From JAIRVZ01 sp031553415 (GTDB lineage: Bacteria; Bacteroidota; Bacteroidia; Bacteroidales; Azobacteroidaceae), in the NCBI GenBank assembly GCA_031553415.1, contig JAVBLO010000085.1, forward strand, positions 1 to 64,000: a DNA stretch of 64,000 nucleotides, in the 5' to 3' direction. Both the position numbers and the translations under genes were made by a program. Each line of letters opens with the position of its first letter. The first letter of the stretch is position 1. Positions 8,200-17,000 of the stretch are shown here, piece after piece. The notes under the pieces are model-generated. The model was not told the origin of the DNA and searched no databases. It saw nothing but the letters and a program-made list of their open reading frames with translations.

Positions 8200-10737
8200 A
8201 TGGAAAAAAATTTTTCAGACACTGTAAAAGAAGTTATCAGCTTTGGAAAAGAAGAAGCTGGTCGTTTACACAATAATTACATGGGGTTAGAGCATGTCCT
8301 TTTAGGTATTTTAAGGGATGAAAAATGTAAAGCTACCTCCATATTATATATGTTAGGTGCTGACCCCGCAGATATCAAGCAAGATATTGAGAAAGAGTTA
8401 TTTGAAGATACACCTACCGCAACCGAAAAACAGTTGATTATTGATAAGGATGTCGATAAAATGCTTAGAATCAGTATGCTTGAATCTATGAGTCTAAAAT
8501 CAGGTCAAACTGATACAGAGCATCTGTTGTTGGCCATTTTGAAAAATGAAAGTTCATTAGCCGCTCAAACTTTGAAAAAACATAATGTAAGTTATGGCAA
8601 AGTGTATGACATTTTGTCTAATAACTATGAAGATTCAAGTTATGAATCTCCTCAATTTGGGGCTGGCTTCACTGACGAAGGAGATGAAGATGATGAAGAT
8701 TTCTCTCAGAAAAAAGAAAGTTCAAAGGGAAATAATCCCGGGCAAAAAAGCAGTGATACTCCTGTTATTGACAGTTTTGGTATGGATATGACCCGCGCTG
8801 CCGAAGAAAACCGTCTGGACCCAATTGTAGGCAGGGAACGTGAAATCGAACGTTTGGCTCAGATATTGAGCCGGAGGAAGAAAAATAATCCTGTTCTGAT
8901 AGGTGAGCCTGGAGTTGGTAAATCTGCGATAGTCGAAGGCTTAGCTTTGAGAATCGTACAACGGAAAGTATCCCGCGTGTTGTTTGACAAACGTGTGATC
9001 AATTTGGATATGGCTTCAATTGTAGCCGGAACAAAATACCGGGGACAATTTGAAGAAAGGATTAAAGCAATTCTTAACGAATTATCTAAGAATCCGAATG
9101 TTATCCTATTTATAGACGAAATACATACTATAGTTGGTGCTGGTGGAGCTTCCGGTTCAATGGATGCTGCCAACATGCTGAAACCGGCTTTGGCAAGGGG
9201 CGAAATACAATGTATCGGTGCAACCACTTTAGACGAATATCGAAAAAATATCGAAAAAGATGGTGCATTGGAACGTCGTTTTCAAAAAGTTATGGTTGAT
9301 CCGACTACTGCAGAAGAAACATTGCAAATATTGAAAAATATCAAACCAAAATACGAAGATCATCATAATGTGACATATACTCCTGAAGCATTGGATGCAT
9401 GTGTCAAATTGACAGAACGCTATATCAGTGACCGTAATTTTCCGGACAAAGCAATTGATGCATTGGATGAATCCGGTTCACGTGTACATATTTCAAATAT
9501 TGTAGTTCCTAAAAGCATTGAAGAATTGGAAGCCAATATTGAGGAAACTAAACAATCCAAATTACAGGCTGTCAAATCTCAGAACTTTGAATTAGCTGCG
9601 AGCTTCAGGGATAAAGAACGTCAATTGTTACTTCAACTTGAAGCTGCTAAATCCAAATGGGAAGAGGAATTACAAGAGAACAGGGAGATTGTAGACGAAG
9701 AAAAAGTGGCTGAAGTGGTTGCCATGATGTCGGGAGTTCCTGTTCAACGGATAGCTAAGGCAGAAAACCAGAAGTTGCTGGAAATGAAAGAACAACTGAA
9801 AGCCAAAGTTATCGGACAGGATGAAGCTGTTGATAAAATAGTAAAAGCCATCCAACGCAACAGGATTGGTTTGAAAGATCCTAACAAACCTATTGGAACA
9901 TTTATGTTCTTAGGACCTACTGGTGTTGGTAAAACTCACTTAGCTAAAATGTTGGCTGAATATTTATTTGACTCATCTGATTCCCTTATCAGAATCGATA
10001 TGAGTGAATATATGGAGAAATTTACCGTTTCCCGTTTGATTGGAGCGCCTCCGGGATATGTGGGTTATGAAGAAGGTGGACAACTGACAGAAAAAGTAAG
10101 ACGTAAGCCTTATTCTGTAGTTCTTTTGGATGAAATTGAAAAAGCGCATCCTGATGTATTCAACCTGTTGCTTCAAGTATTGGATGAAGGTCGTTTAACT
10201 GACAGTTTGGGACGAAGAATTGACTTCAAGAACACCATACTAATTATGACTTCTAATATTGGAACACGTCAATTGAAGGATTTCGGAAAAGGAATTGGGT
10301 TTACTGCGGCAAGCACATCAACAGATGAAAAGGAATTTTCACGCGGAGTTATCCAAAAAGCTTTGAACAGGGCTTTTGCTCCAGAATTCCTGAACCGTGT
10401 AGATGATATTGTCATGTTCGACCAATTAGATAAAGATGCTATTTACAAGATTATCGACCTCGAACTGAAAGGCTTCTACAAACGTGTTGAAGACTTGGGT
10501 TACAAGCTGACTATCGTAGAAAAAGCCAAAGAATTCATTGCTTCCAAAGGTTACGATGTTCAATTTGGAGCACGTCCCCTAAAACGTGCAATCCAAAAAT
10601 ACCTGGAAGATGAATTGGCCGAAATGATTATCAAAGCCAGTGTTGTTCAGGGAGATACTGTTATAGTTGATTTCGACAGTGAAAATCAGAAAATAGTCAC
10701 TCAGGTTGAACGAAACGGACAGATTGTAAACTCTTAA
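8200..10737 (+). CDS. clpC: ATP-dependent Clp protease ATP-binding subunit ClpC
   Basis: ClpC is an AAA+ unfoldase that feeds damaged or regulatory proteins to the ClpP peptidase. The 845-residue protein has the double Clp-N repeat (residues 1-145), an acidic/polar linker, a first AAA+ module with Walker A GEPGVGKSA and FIDEIHTI, a middle region with a UVR-type segment (SKLQAVKSQNFELAASFRDK), and a second AAA+ module with GPTGVGKTH and LLDEIEKAHPDV. A KGIGF loop fits ClpP docking. The UVR segment and overall length favour ClpC over ClpA or ClpB. It is divergent from gyrA and followed by a dispersed inverted repeat. Confidence 0.95.
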   Translation: MEKNFSDTVKEVISFGKEEAGRLHNNYMGLEHVLLGILRDEKCKATSILYMLGADPADIKQDIEKELFEDTPTATEKQLIIDKDVDKMLRISMLESMSLKSGQTDTEHLLLAILKNESSLAAQTLKKHNVSYGKVYDILSNNYEDSSYESPQFGAGFTDEGDEDDEDFSQKKESSKGNNPGQKSSDTPVIDSFGMDMTRAAEENRLDPIVGREREIERLAQILSRRKKNNPVLIGEPGVGKSAIVEGLALRIVQRKVSRVLFDKRVINLDMASIVAGTKYRGQFEERIKAILNELSKNPNVILFIDEIHTIVGAGGASGSMDAANMLKPALARGEIQCIGATTLDEYRKNIEKDGALERRFQKVMVDPTTAEETLQILKNIKPKYEDHHNVTYTPEALDACVKLTERYISDRNFPDKAIDALDESGSRVHISNIVVPKSIEELEANIEETKQSKLQAVKSQNFELAASFRDKERQLLLQLEAAKSKWEEELQENREIVDEEKVAEVVAMMSGVPVQRIAKAENQKLLEMKEQLKAKVIGQDEAVDKIVKAIQRNRIGLKDPNKPIGTFMFLGPTGVGKTHLAKMLAEYLFDSSDSLIRIDMSEYMEKFTVSRLIGAPPGYVGYEEGGQLTEKVRRKPYSVVLLDEIEKAHPDVFNLLLQVLDEGRLTDSLGRRIDFKNTILIMTSNIGTRQLKDFGKGIGFTAASTSTDEKEFSRGVIQKALNRAFAPEFLNRVDDIVMFDQLDKDAIYKIIDLELKGFYKRVEDLGYKLTIVEKAKEFIASKGYDVQFGARPLKRAIQKYLEDELAEMIIKASVVQGDTVIVDFDSENQKIVTQVERNGQIVNS

Positions 10738-10749
10738 AAATAAGAAATT

Positions 10750-10831
10750 AGCACACGGAATACACAGAACCAGACAGAATATCACAGAATAATTTTGTGT
10801 CAATCCGTGAATTCCGTGTAATCTGTGTGCT
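10750..10831. repeat. Intergenic inverted repeat, CACAGAT family (copy 1)
   Basis: AGCACACGGAATACACAGA at the left faces TCCGTGTAATCTGTGTGCT at the right; the arms pair over 19 positions with three mismatches. Related modules occur at 15275-15371, 26862-26963 and 53280-53435. It lies between clpC and cmk and could act as a transcript-ending hairpin. The sequence just after it (TGATTTTG) is one base from a -7 element for cmk. Confidence 0.7.
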
Positions 10832-10855
10832 GATTTTGCTTTTTATTACTTATCA

Positions 10856-11545
10856 ATGAACAAAATAATTATTGCAATAGACGGACACTCTTCATGTGGA
10901 AAGAGCACCATGGCTAAAGACCTGGCAAAAAAAATCGGATACAGGTATATTGACACTGGAGCGATGTATCGTGCTGTCACATTATTTTGCATACAAAATG
11001 ACCTTTTCAAAGGAGAAAATTTAGATTTAACAAGCCTGGAGAAAGCCATTCCCAATATTAAAATCGATTTTCAGTTTAATCCTGAAGTGGGACGCTCAGA
11101 TACTTACCTCAATGGAAAAAATGTAGAAAAGGAAATCCGGACCATGGAAGTGGCCGATAAAGTAAGTATTGTGAGCGCTGTTGGTTTTGTACGACATGCA
11201 ATGGTTGCCCAGCAACAGGAAATGGGAAAAGAAAAAGGAATTGTGATGGATGGCCGGGATATCGGCACAGCAGTTTTCCCTAATGCTGAGCTTAAAGTTT
11301 TCGTCACCGCCCGCCCCGAAGTCCGTGCCCAACGCCGTTTGGACGAAATGAAAGCCAAAGGTGAAACAGCTAGTTTCAAAGAAGTATTGGAAAATGTAAA
11401 AAAGAGAGACTTGATCGATTCCACAAGAGACGAAAGTCCTCTCAGACAAGCAGAAGATGCTCTTTTACTTGACAACTCAGATATTACAATTGAAGAACAA
11501 AATCAGTGGTTTTTAAGAAATTATGAATTGAGAATTGAAAATTGA
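10856..11545 (+). CDS. cmk: Cytidylate kinase
   Basis: Cmk phosphorylates CMP and dCMP for nucleic-acid and phospholipid precursor supply. The 229-residue protein begins IIIAIDGHSSCGKSTMAKDLAK (P-loop) and continues GYRYIDTGAMYRAVTLF, both diagnostic. VMDGRDIGTAVFPNAELKVF and RDLIDSTRDESPL complete the family pattern. The last six residues (ELRIEN) are encoded by the left arm of a 26-bp inverted repeat that runs across the stop codon, so the C-terminus seems to have been remodelled by the repeat. ispH follows 51 nt later. Confidence 0.96.
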   Translation: MNKIIIAIDGHSSCGKSTMAKDLAKKIGYRYIDTGAMYRAVTLFCIQNDLFKGENLDLTSLEKAIPNIKIDFQFNPEVGRSDTYLNGKNVEKEIRTMEVADKVSIVSAVGFVRHAMVAQQQEMGKEKGIVMDGRDIGTAVFPNAELKVFVTARPEVRAQRRLDEMKAKGETASFKEVLENVKKRDLIDSTRDESPLRQAEDALLLDNSDITIEEQNQWFLRNYELRIEN

Positions 11546-11586
11546 GAATGAATACACTTTCATTCTCAATTTTCAATTCTCAATTC
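11525..11586. repeat. Perfect 26-bp inverted repeat across the cmk stop codon
   Basis: 11525-11550 and 11561-11586 are exact reverse complements with a 10-nt loop. The left arm is purine-rich and built from GAATTGA/GAAAATTGA units; the right arm is the pyrimidine-rich mirror. The cmk stop codon lies inside the left arm. The hairpin likely ends or protects the cmk transcript. Similar purine/pyrimidine hairpins occur at 25592, 56152, 57296 and 63369. Confidence 0.85.
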
Positions 11587-11596
11587 TCAATTATTC

Positions 11597-12466
11597 ATGA
11601 TCGTCGAAATAGATAAAGATTCCGGTTTTTGCTTTGGTGTTGTAAATGCAATTAAACATGCCGAAGAAGAATTGCAGCAAGGAGGTGAACTTGCTTGCCT
11701 GGGAGATATTGTGCATAACAGTCAGGAAGTTAAACGATTACAAAGCAATGGATTAAAAACCATTAATCATGATGAGCTAAAACTTATGAAATCGGCCAAA
11801 GTGCTTTTGAGAGCACATGGAGAACCACCAACCACCTATCAGATAGCTAAGGAAAATAATATTAAAATCATTGACGCCACTTGTCCGGTAGTATTGCAGT
11901 TGCAGAAAAAAATTTTCAAAGAATATTCTGCCTCCGATCCGGATAAAATGCAAATCGTTATCTATGGTAAAATCGGACATGCCGAAGTAAATGGCTTGGT
12001 TGGCCAGACTTCGGGCAATGCCGTCGTTATTGAAAAAATTGACGATTTAGATAAACTGGATTTCAATAAGAATATTTGTCTCTTTTCCCAGACCACTATG
12101 TCTCTTGACAGTTTCCAGCAAATTGTTGAATCCATCGCAAAACGCATAAATCCATCTGTTACATTCCGTTACTTTGATACAATATGCCGTCAGGTTGCTA
12201 ACCGGATGCCTCAAATAAAAGTATTTGCCGGCAAACACGACCTGATTCTTTTTGTTGCCGGAAAAAAAAGTTCTAACGGCAAGGTGTTATTTGAAGAATG
12301 CAAAAAAGCCAATGCCAATACTTACCTCATTTCCGATCCGCAGGAAATCAACCCTGAATGGTTGAAAAATGTACAATCAGTTGGTGTTTGTGGTGCCACT
12401 TCTACCCCAAAATGGCTGATGGAGTCTGTAGCAGAAAAAGTTAAGGCACTTTCTGTAAAAGATTAG
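11597..12466 (+). CDS. ispH: 4-hydroxy-3-methylbut-2-enyl diphosphate reductase (IspH/LytB)
   Basis: IspH is the iron-sulfur enzyme for the last step of the non-mevalonate pathway, giving IPP and DMAPP. The 289-residue protein has the three cluster cysteines in context: GFCFGVVNAI (Cys12), DATCPVV and GVCGATSTP. The LLRAHGEPP and YGKIGHAEVNGLVGQT segments provide the substrate-binding histidines. Start and length are as in relatives. It lies between cmk and pfkA, an order I recall from Bacteroides. Confidence 0.96.
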   Translation: MIVEIDKDSGFCFGVVNAIKHAEEELQQGGELACLGDIVHNSQEVKRLQSNGLKTINHDELKLMKSAKVLLRAHGEPPTTYQIAKENNIKIIDATCPVVLQLQKKIFKEYSASDPDKMQIVIYGKIGHAEVNGLVGQTSGNAVVIEKIDDLDKLDFNKNICLFSQTTMSLDSFQQIVESIAKRINPSVTFRYFDTICRQVANRMPQIKVFAGKHDLILFVAGKKSSNGKVLFEECKKANANTYLISDPQEINPEWLKNVQSVGVCGATSTPKWLMESVAEKVKALSVKD

Positions 12467-12562
12467 ACTTCTTATCAAGTTAATCTTAATAATTTGGACA
12501 TACTTATTTTATACATTACAAAATATTAATGATTTCGAAAAAATAAATATGCTTTTTTATTG

Positions 12563-12570
12563 TACCTTTG
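12563..12570 (+). promoter_or_regulatory. Predicted -7 element of pfkA
   Basis: TACCTTTG matches TAnnTTTG exactly and lies 24 nt before the pfkA start. The -33 region is AT-rich without a clear TTTG. Confidence 0.45.
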
Positions 12571-12594
12571 CCGTGGTTTTAATAAGGCAAAGAT

Positions 12595-13575
12595 ATGGCA
12601 AACATTAAATGCATCGGAATTCTTACTTCCGGAGGTGATGCACCCGGAATGAACGCAGCAATCAGAGCTGTAACCAGGGCTGCTATCTACAATGGAATTG
12701 AAGTGAAGGGGATTTATAAAGGCTACAAAGGACTTATCACCAACGAAATCGTCCCTTTCAAAACAAATAATGTAAGCAATATTATCCAACAAGGCGGAAC
12801 AATCCTTAAAACTGCCCGTTGTCAGGAATTTATGACTCTGGAAGGTCGGAAACTCGCATACGATAATATGCAAAAGGAAGGAATTGATGCATTGGTAGTT
12901 ATCGGTGGAGATGGTTCGCTAACCGGCGCCCGCATTTTCGCCAAAGAATTCAATATGCCTATTGTAGGGATTCCGGGCACAATCGACAATGACCTATATG
13001 GTACTGATACCACTATTGGTTATGATACAGCATTGAACACAATAATGGAAGCTGTCGATAAAATCCGGGATACAGCTACTTCACATGAACGTTTGTTTTT
13101 CATTGAAGTTATGGGACGTGATGCCGGTTTTCTTACTTTGAACGGAGCCATTGCATCCGGAGCTGAAGCTGCTATCATCCCTGAAATCTGGACAGAGGTT
13201 GACCAATTGGAACAATTGATTGAAAACGGCTTCCGCAAGTCAAAAAACAGTAGCATTGTTTTAGTTGCTGAAAGTGAAATTACCGGAGGCGCCATAGGAA
13301 TGGCTGAACGTGTAAAAAAAGAATACCCTCAATATGATGTACGTGTTACTATTCTTGGCCATATTCAGAGAGGAGGTTCTCCAACAGCATCCGACCGTAT
13401 TCTGGCAAGTCGCATGGGCGCTGCTGCTATTGATGCTCTTCAGGAAGATCAAAGAAACGTAATGGTCGGCATTCAAAACGATCAAATCGTATATGTTCCT
13501 TTCTCGAAAGCCATTAAAAACGACAAGCCAATTAACCGGGCTTTACTGGATACTTTACGGATTCTTTCTATTTAA
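12595..13575 (+). CDS. pfkA: ATP-dependent 6-phosphofructokinase
   Basis: PfkA makes fructose 1,6-bisphosphate, the committed step of glycolysis. The 326-residue protein opens GILTSGGDAPGMNAAIRA and carries GGDGS at 104-108 and PGTIDNDL with catalytic Asp131. The glycine in GGDGS and the glycine in PGTIDND are the residues expected for ATP use; pyrophosphate-dependent enzymes have Asp and Lys there. HIQRGGSPTASDR provides the sugar-phosphate site. It has its own predicted promoter and stands apart from ispH by 128 nt. Confidence 0.95.
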   Translation: MANIKCIGILTSGGDAPGMNAAIRAVTRAAIYNGIEVKGIYKGYKGLITNEIVPFKTNNVSNIIQQGGTILKTARCQEFMTLEGRKLAYDNMQKEGIDALVVIGGDGSLTGARIFAKEFNMPIVGIPGTIDNDLYGTDTTIGYDTALNTIMEAVDKIRDTATSHERLFFIEVMGRDAGFLTLNGAIASGAEAAIIPEIWTEVDQLEQLIENGFRKSKNSSIVLVAESEITGGAIGMAERVKKEYPQYDVRVTILGHIQRGGSPTASDRILASRMGAAAIDALQEDQRNVMVGIQNDQIVYVPFSKAIKNDKPINRALLDTLRILSI

Positions 13576-13663
13576 AAAAGTTTAAATATCAGATATTGCT
13601 AAACAAAAGAATACTAAGATTGTTATTAGAAGACAAGGTTTAATCTTACAATTTTTTTAATCA

Positions 13664-14305
13664 ATGAAAAAGGTTACATTTGTATTTTTCGTTACATTAT
13701 TAACAATTCAAAATATTATAGCAATGAAATTTGAAATGCCTGTTTTGCCCTATGCTGCAAATGCATTGGAGCCTGTAATCAGTAAAACAACGATTGATTT
13801 GCATTATGGTAAACACTTGCAAACCTATGTAAATAACTTAAATAATTTGGTTCAGGGAACTGAGTTTGAAAATGCTACTTTGGAAGAAATTTCTAAAAAG
13901 GCAGAAGGTCCTGTCTTCAATAATGGAGCTCAAGTATGGAATCATACTTTTTATTTCAATACTTTCTCTCCCAAAGGTGGAGGTGTTCCTACCGGAGCAT
14001 TGGCAGAAGCCATCAATAAAACTTTTGGTAGTTTTGAAAATTTCCAAAAAGAATTCAATGCTGCTTCACTTGCTTTGTTTGGTTCGGGATGGACTTGGCT
14101 ATCAAAAGATAAAGATGGAAAATTGGTTATCACAAAAGAAGGTAATGCTGGAAATCCATTAAAATCGGGGCTCACTCCCCTACTTGGCTTTGATGTTTGG
14201 GAACATGCTTATTATGTTGATTATCAGAACAGACGCGCAGATCATGTGAATGCGGTTTGGAATATCATTGATTGGAAAGTTGTAGGAGAAAGATTTGAAA
14301 AATAA
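13664..14305 (+). CDS. sodB: Fe-type superoxide dismutase with signal-like N-terminal extension
   Basis: The enzyme converts superoxide to oxygen and hydrogen peroxide. Counting from 13664, metal ligands are His47, His94, Asp177 and His181, and GAQVWNHTFYF is the Fe-type or cambialistic signature. The first 20 residues (MKKVTFVFFVTLLTIQNIIA) look like a signal peptide: two lysines, a hydrophobic core and a final Ala, followed by the usual mature start MKFEMPVLPY. If the ATG at 13724 is used instead, the protein is a normal cytoplasmic SOD of 193 residues. Neither start has a clear ribosome-binding site. I favour the longer form moderately because the extension is so signal-like. A terminator follows at 14341. 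Confidence 0.88.
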   Translation: MKKVTFVFFVTLLTIQNIIAMKFEMPVLPYAANALEPVISKTTIDLHYGKHLQTYVNNLNNLVQGTEFENATLEEISKKAEGPVFNNGAQVWNHTFYFNTFSPKGGGVPTGALAEAINKTFGSFENFQKEFNAASLALFGSGWTWLSKDKDGKLVITKEGNAGNPLKSGLTPLLGFDVWEHAYYVDYQNRRADHVNAVWNIIDWKVVGERFEK

Positions 14306-14340
14306 GAATCTTTTGTAGATTTTTAAACATACAATAAAAC

Positions 14341-14371
14341 GGGATTTCGGTTAAGCTGAAATCCCATTTTG
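14341..14371 (+). terminator. Rho-independent terminator of the superoxide dismutase gene
   Basis: GGGATTTC and GAAATCCC form the main stem, extended inward by G-T and G-C pairs around a short loop, followed by ATTTTGTTT. It begins 36 nt after the stop codon. Confidence 0.7.
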
Positions 14372-14401
14372 TTTATTAATGCGCCTCACAAAAAATATTT
14401 A

Positions 14402-14435
14402 TTGCAAAACCTGACATAAATACATATTAATTTTG
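14402..14435 (+). promoter_or_regulatory. Predicted promoter of the tyrosine recombinase gene
   Basis: TTGC at 14402-14405 and a perfect -7 element TAATTTTG at 14428-14435 are separated by 22 nt. The element lies 29 nt before the start codon. Confidence 0.5.
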
Positions 14436-14464
14436 TTGCCGGAATTCAATAATAATAAAAATTT

Positions 14465-15268
14465 ATGGTAACACAATTTCAATCTTCATTAGTTAAAAGC
14501 GATCTGTCAGCCAATACAGTAAGTTCGTATGTATGGACTGTAAACCACTTTCTAAACAATTATGAGTCACTTAACAAAGAAAACCTGTTGGCTTATAAAG
14601 GTTATCTTATTGAGCATTTTAAACCCAAAACAGTTAATTTGCGGTTACAAGCACTTAACAAATACCTTGAATATATCAAGAAAGACCGCTTGAAACTCAA
14701 ATTCATAAAAGTACAACAAAAAAACTTTCTGGAAAATGTAGTCAGTGATGCTGATTATAAGTTTCTGAAAACAAAACTGAAATCAGAAGGGCATATAGAA
14801 TGGTATTTTGTCGTCTGGTTTTTAACGGCAACAGGTGCGAGGGTAAGCGAGTTATTACAAATTAAGGCAGAACATGTTCAGGCTGGTTATTTAGACATGT
14901 ATACCAAAGGTGGAAAAATCAGAAGGCTCTATATACCTAAAAGTCTTCGCTTCGAAGCAATACAATGGTTGCAGGAAAAAAAAATTACTACAGGATATAT
15001 TTTTTTGAATCGTTTTGGAGAACGCATAACAACCAGGGGAATATCTCAGCAACTAAAACATTTCGCTACTAAATACGGACTTAATGCAAAGCTAATATAC
15101 CCCCACTCTTTCCGTCACCGGTTTGCCAAGAATTTTCTGGAAAAATTCAATGATATCGCTCTGCTCGCCGATTTAATGGGACATGAAAGCATTGAAACAA
15201 CCCGGATTTATTTACGAAGAACTGCCAGCGAACAGCAAATCATAGTAGACAAAGTGGTTACATGGTAA
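14465..15268 (+). CDS. Solitary tyrosine recombinase/integrase
   Basis: The 267-residue protein has an N-terminal SAM-like core-binding domain (residues 1-85) and a complete catalytic domain: Arg126 (ATGARVSELL), a Lys in the KGGKIRR beta-hairpin (148/151), His214 and Arg217 (PHSFRHRF), His240 (GHESIETT) and Tyr249 (RIYLRRT). It should break and rejoin DNA at a specific site. It is shorter than the usual XerC/XerD (about 300 residues) and has no partner recombinase, excisionase or transfer genes beside it, so it is not obviously part of an element. I recall close relatives in Firmicutes, which hints at transfer, but I cannot test this. It has its own promoter and is followed by an inverted repeat. 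Confidence 0.9.
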   Translation: MVTQFQSSLVKSDLSANTVSSYVWTVNHFLNNYESLNKENLLAYKGYLIEHFKPKTVNLRLQALNKYLEYIKKDRLKLKFIKVQQKNFLENVVSDADYKFLKTKLKSEGHIEWYFVVWFLTATGARVSELLQIKAEHVQAGYLDMYTKGGKIRRLYIPKSLRFEAIQWLQEKKITTGYIFLNRFGERITTRGISQQLKHFATKYGLNAKLIYPHSFRHRFAKNFLEKFNDIALLADLMGHESIETTRIYLRRTASEQQIIVDKVVTW

Positions 15269-15274
15269 TAAAAT

Positions 15275-15371
15275 AGCATACAGATTACACAGATTTTTTA
15301 TTGATAAGCCACGAACTTCACGAATTTATACTATAATTTATTTAGTGAGATTTCGTGAAATTCATGGCTTA
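15275..15371. repeat. Two-module intergenic repeat (copy 2)
   Basis: A single-arm module AGCATACAGATTACACAGA (15275-15293) is followed by an inverted repeat whose 20-bp arms (15305-15324 and 15352-15371, TAAGCCACGAACTTCACGAA) pair with two mismatches. It lies between the recombinase gene and hydA. The CCACGAA module recurs at 26902 and 53315. Confidence 0.7.
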
Positions 15372-15505
15372 ACATTTTTTCTTTTTGATTGCCTTAAAAA
15401 TACTATTGATAGCTTTTGACAACGGAACTATCAAGTGGCAACCATTTCTTATTATTGCATACAAAGATAAACATATACTGATTTCAAAATAAGAAAACAT
15501 ATTGC

Positions 15506-15513
15506 TATCTTTG
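15506..15513 (+). promoter_or_regulatory. Predicted -7 element of the hyd operon
   Basis: TATCTTTG is a perfect TAnnTTTG match, 23 nt before the hydA start, with TTTC about 20 nt upstream as an imperfect -33. It would drive hydA-hydE-hydG-hydF as one transcript with a very short leader. Confidence 0.5.
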
Positions 15514-15536
15514 CACCCTCGAAAAATTCTTGATAA

Positions 15537-17000
15537 ATGGCCTATACAAACAACGTAATGATTGTCCGTCATAAATTATTGACGGAATTGGTAAGTCTTT
15601 GGAATAAAAATCAATTAACCGAGCAAATAGACCGACTCCCTATCGAATTAACTCCCCGCAGGAAAAAGACTTTGGGCCGCTGTTGTGTACATAAAGAACG
15701 TGCCGTCTGGAAATATAAGTCGCTTCCTTTATTGGGCTGGGATATGTCGGATGAAAGAGATGAACTTACTCCCCTATCCGAATATGCACGATTGGCACTG
15801 GAACGGGATGAAATAAAAAAAGAAAACATTTTATGTGTGATTGATGAAGCATGTTCTTCTTGTGTTCAGCAAAATTATGTCGTATCCAATCTTTGCCGGG
15901 GTTGTGTGGCTCGCACCTGTTACATGAATTGTCCAAAAAAATCTGTCTTTTTTGATAAAAACGGACAAGCGAATATTGATAGTGAAACATGCATAAGTTG
16001 CGGAATTTGTCAGAAAAGCTGCCCTTACCATGCAATAGTTTATATGCCTATTCCCTGTGAAGAAAGTTGTCCGGTGAAAGCAATCAGCAAAGATAGCGAT
16101 GGGATTGAACACATTGATGAAAGCAAGTGTATCTATTGTGGAAAATGCCTGAATGCATGCCCTTTTGGCGCTATTTTCGAAATATCCCAGGCTTTTGATG
16201 TGCTGCAACGTATTCGCAAAGGAGAAAAAATAATTGCGATTGTCGCGCCTGCCATTCTCGGACAATTCAATGCTCCGATAGACAAAGTATACGGAGCTTT
16301 TAAAGCTATGGGGTTTCATGATGTCATAGAAGTCGCCCAGGGGGCTATGACAACCATTGCCCATGAAGCGGAAGAATTGAAAGAAAAAATTGCTAATGGA
16401 CAACCGTTTATGACGACTTCCTGTTGCCCCTCTTATATAGAATTAACGGAAAAACATATTCCGGATATGAAGCCTTATGTTTCCGGAACCCGTTCTCCGA
16501 TGCATTATACGGCCAAAATCGTTAAGGAGCAAAATCCTGATACTAAAGTTGTTTTTGTAGGTCCTTGTGTTGCCAAACGCAAAGAAGCCCGTAAAGATGA
16601 ATATGTAGATTTCATTTTAACTTTCGAAGAAATCGGTTCTATCCTTGAAGGATTGGATATAGAAATCGAACAATCACCTTCTTATTCTGTCCTTTTTAAC
16701 TCTGTACGCCAGGCACACGGTTTCGCCCAATCAGGAGGAGTAACGGCTGCAGTGCAGGCATATCTCAAAGATGAAGCCGACAAAATAAGGACAATACAAA
16801 TGTCGGATATGAACAAGAAGAATATTGCCATGCTTCGAGCTTTCGCAAAAACAAAAAGAGCCGGAGGACAATTCATCGAAGTGATGGCCTGCGAAGGCGG
16901 TTGTATTACAGGCCCTACGTCACGTAATGATATTTCAGCAGGGAAAAAGCAATTGGAGCAGGAGCTTAGCAGGATTCGGGGATATGAAGATAATTATTGA
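15537..17000 (+). CDS. hydA: Monomeric [FeFe] hydrogenase, group B-like
   Basis: HydA reduces protons to H2 (or the reverse) at the H-cluster. The 487-residue protein has an N-terminal cysteine-rich region (Cys106, 109, 120, 123, 128, 132), two 4Fe-4S ferredoxin motifs (CISCGICQKSCP near 152-163 and CIYCGKCLNACP near 198-209), then the H-cluster motifs TSCCP (294-298), GPCVAKRKE (342-350) and EVMACEGGC (448-456). GPC in the second motif, rather than MPC, and no C-terminal small-subunit motif fit group B monomeric enzymes as I know them. No electron-bifurcating partner genes are present. An ATG at 15558 is an alternative start. The stop overlaps hydE. Confidence 0.93.
   Translation: MAYTNNVMIVRHKLLTELVSLWNKNQLTEQIDRLPIELTPRRKKTLGRCCVHKERAVWKYKSLPLLGWDMSDERDELTPLSEYARLALERDEIKKENILCVIDEACSSCVQQNYVVSNLCRGCVARTCYMNCPKKSVFFDKNGQANIDSETCISCGICQKSCPYHAIVYMPIPCEESCPVKAISKDSDGIEHIDESKCIYCGKCLNACPFGAIFEISQAFDVLQRIRKGEKIIAIVAPAILGQFNAPIDKVYGAFKAMGFHDVIEVAQGAMTTIAHEAEELKEKIANGQPFMTTSCCPSYIELTEKHIPDMKPYVSGTRSPMHYTAKIVKEQNPDTKVVFVGPCVAKRKEARKDEYVDFILTFEEIGSILEGLDIEIEQSPSYSVLFNSVRQAHGFAQSGGVTAAVQAYLKDEADKIRTIQMSDMNKKNIAMLRAFAKTKRAGGQFIEVMACEGGCITGPTSRNDISAGKKQLEQELSRIRGYEDNY

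Noticed and set aside
15305..15371. Invertible segment recognised by the nearby tyrosine recombinase
   Set aside because: The arms are imperfect, the spacer is only 27 nt and the same family occurs elsewhere without a recombinase.
16927..16983. Longer hydE start inside hydA
   Set aside because: The extra residues are unlike HydE and lie wholly in the hydA coding region.
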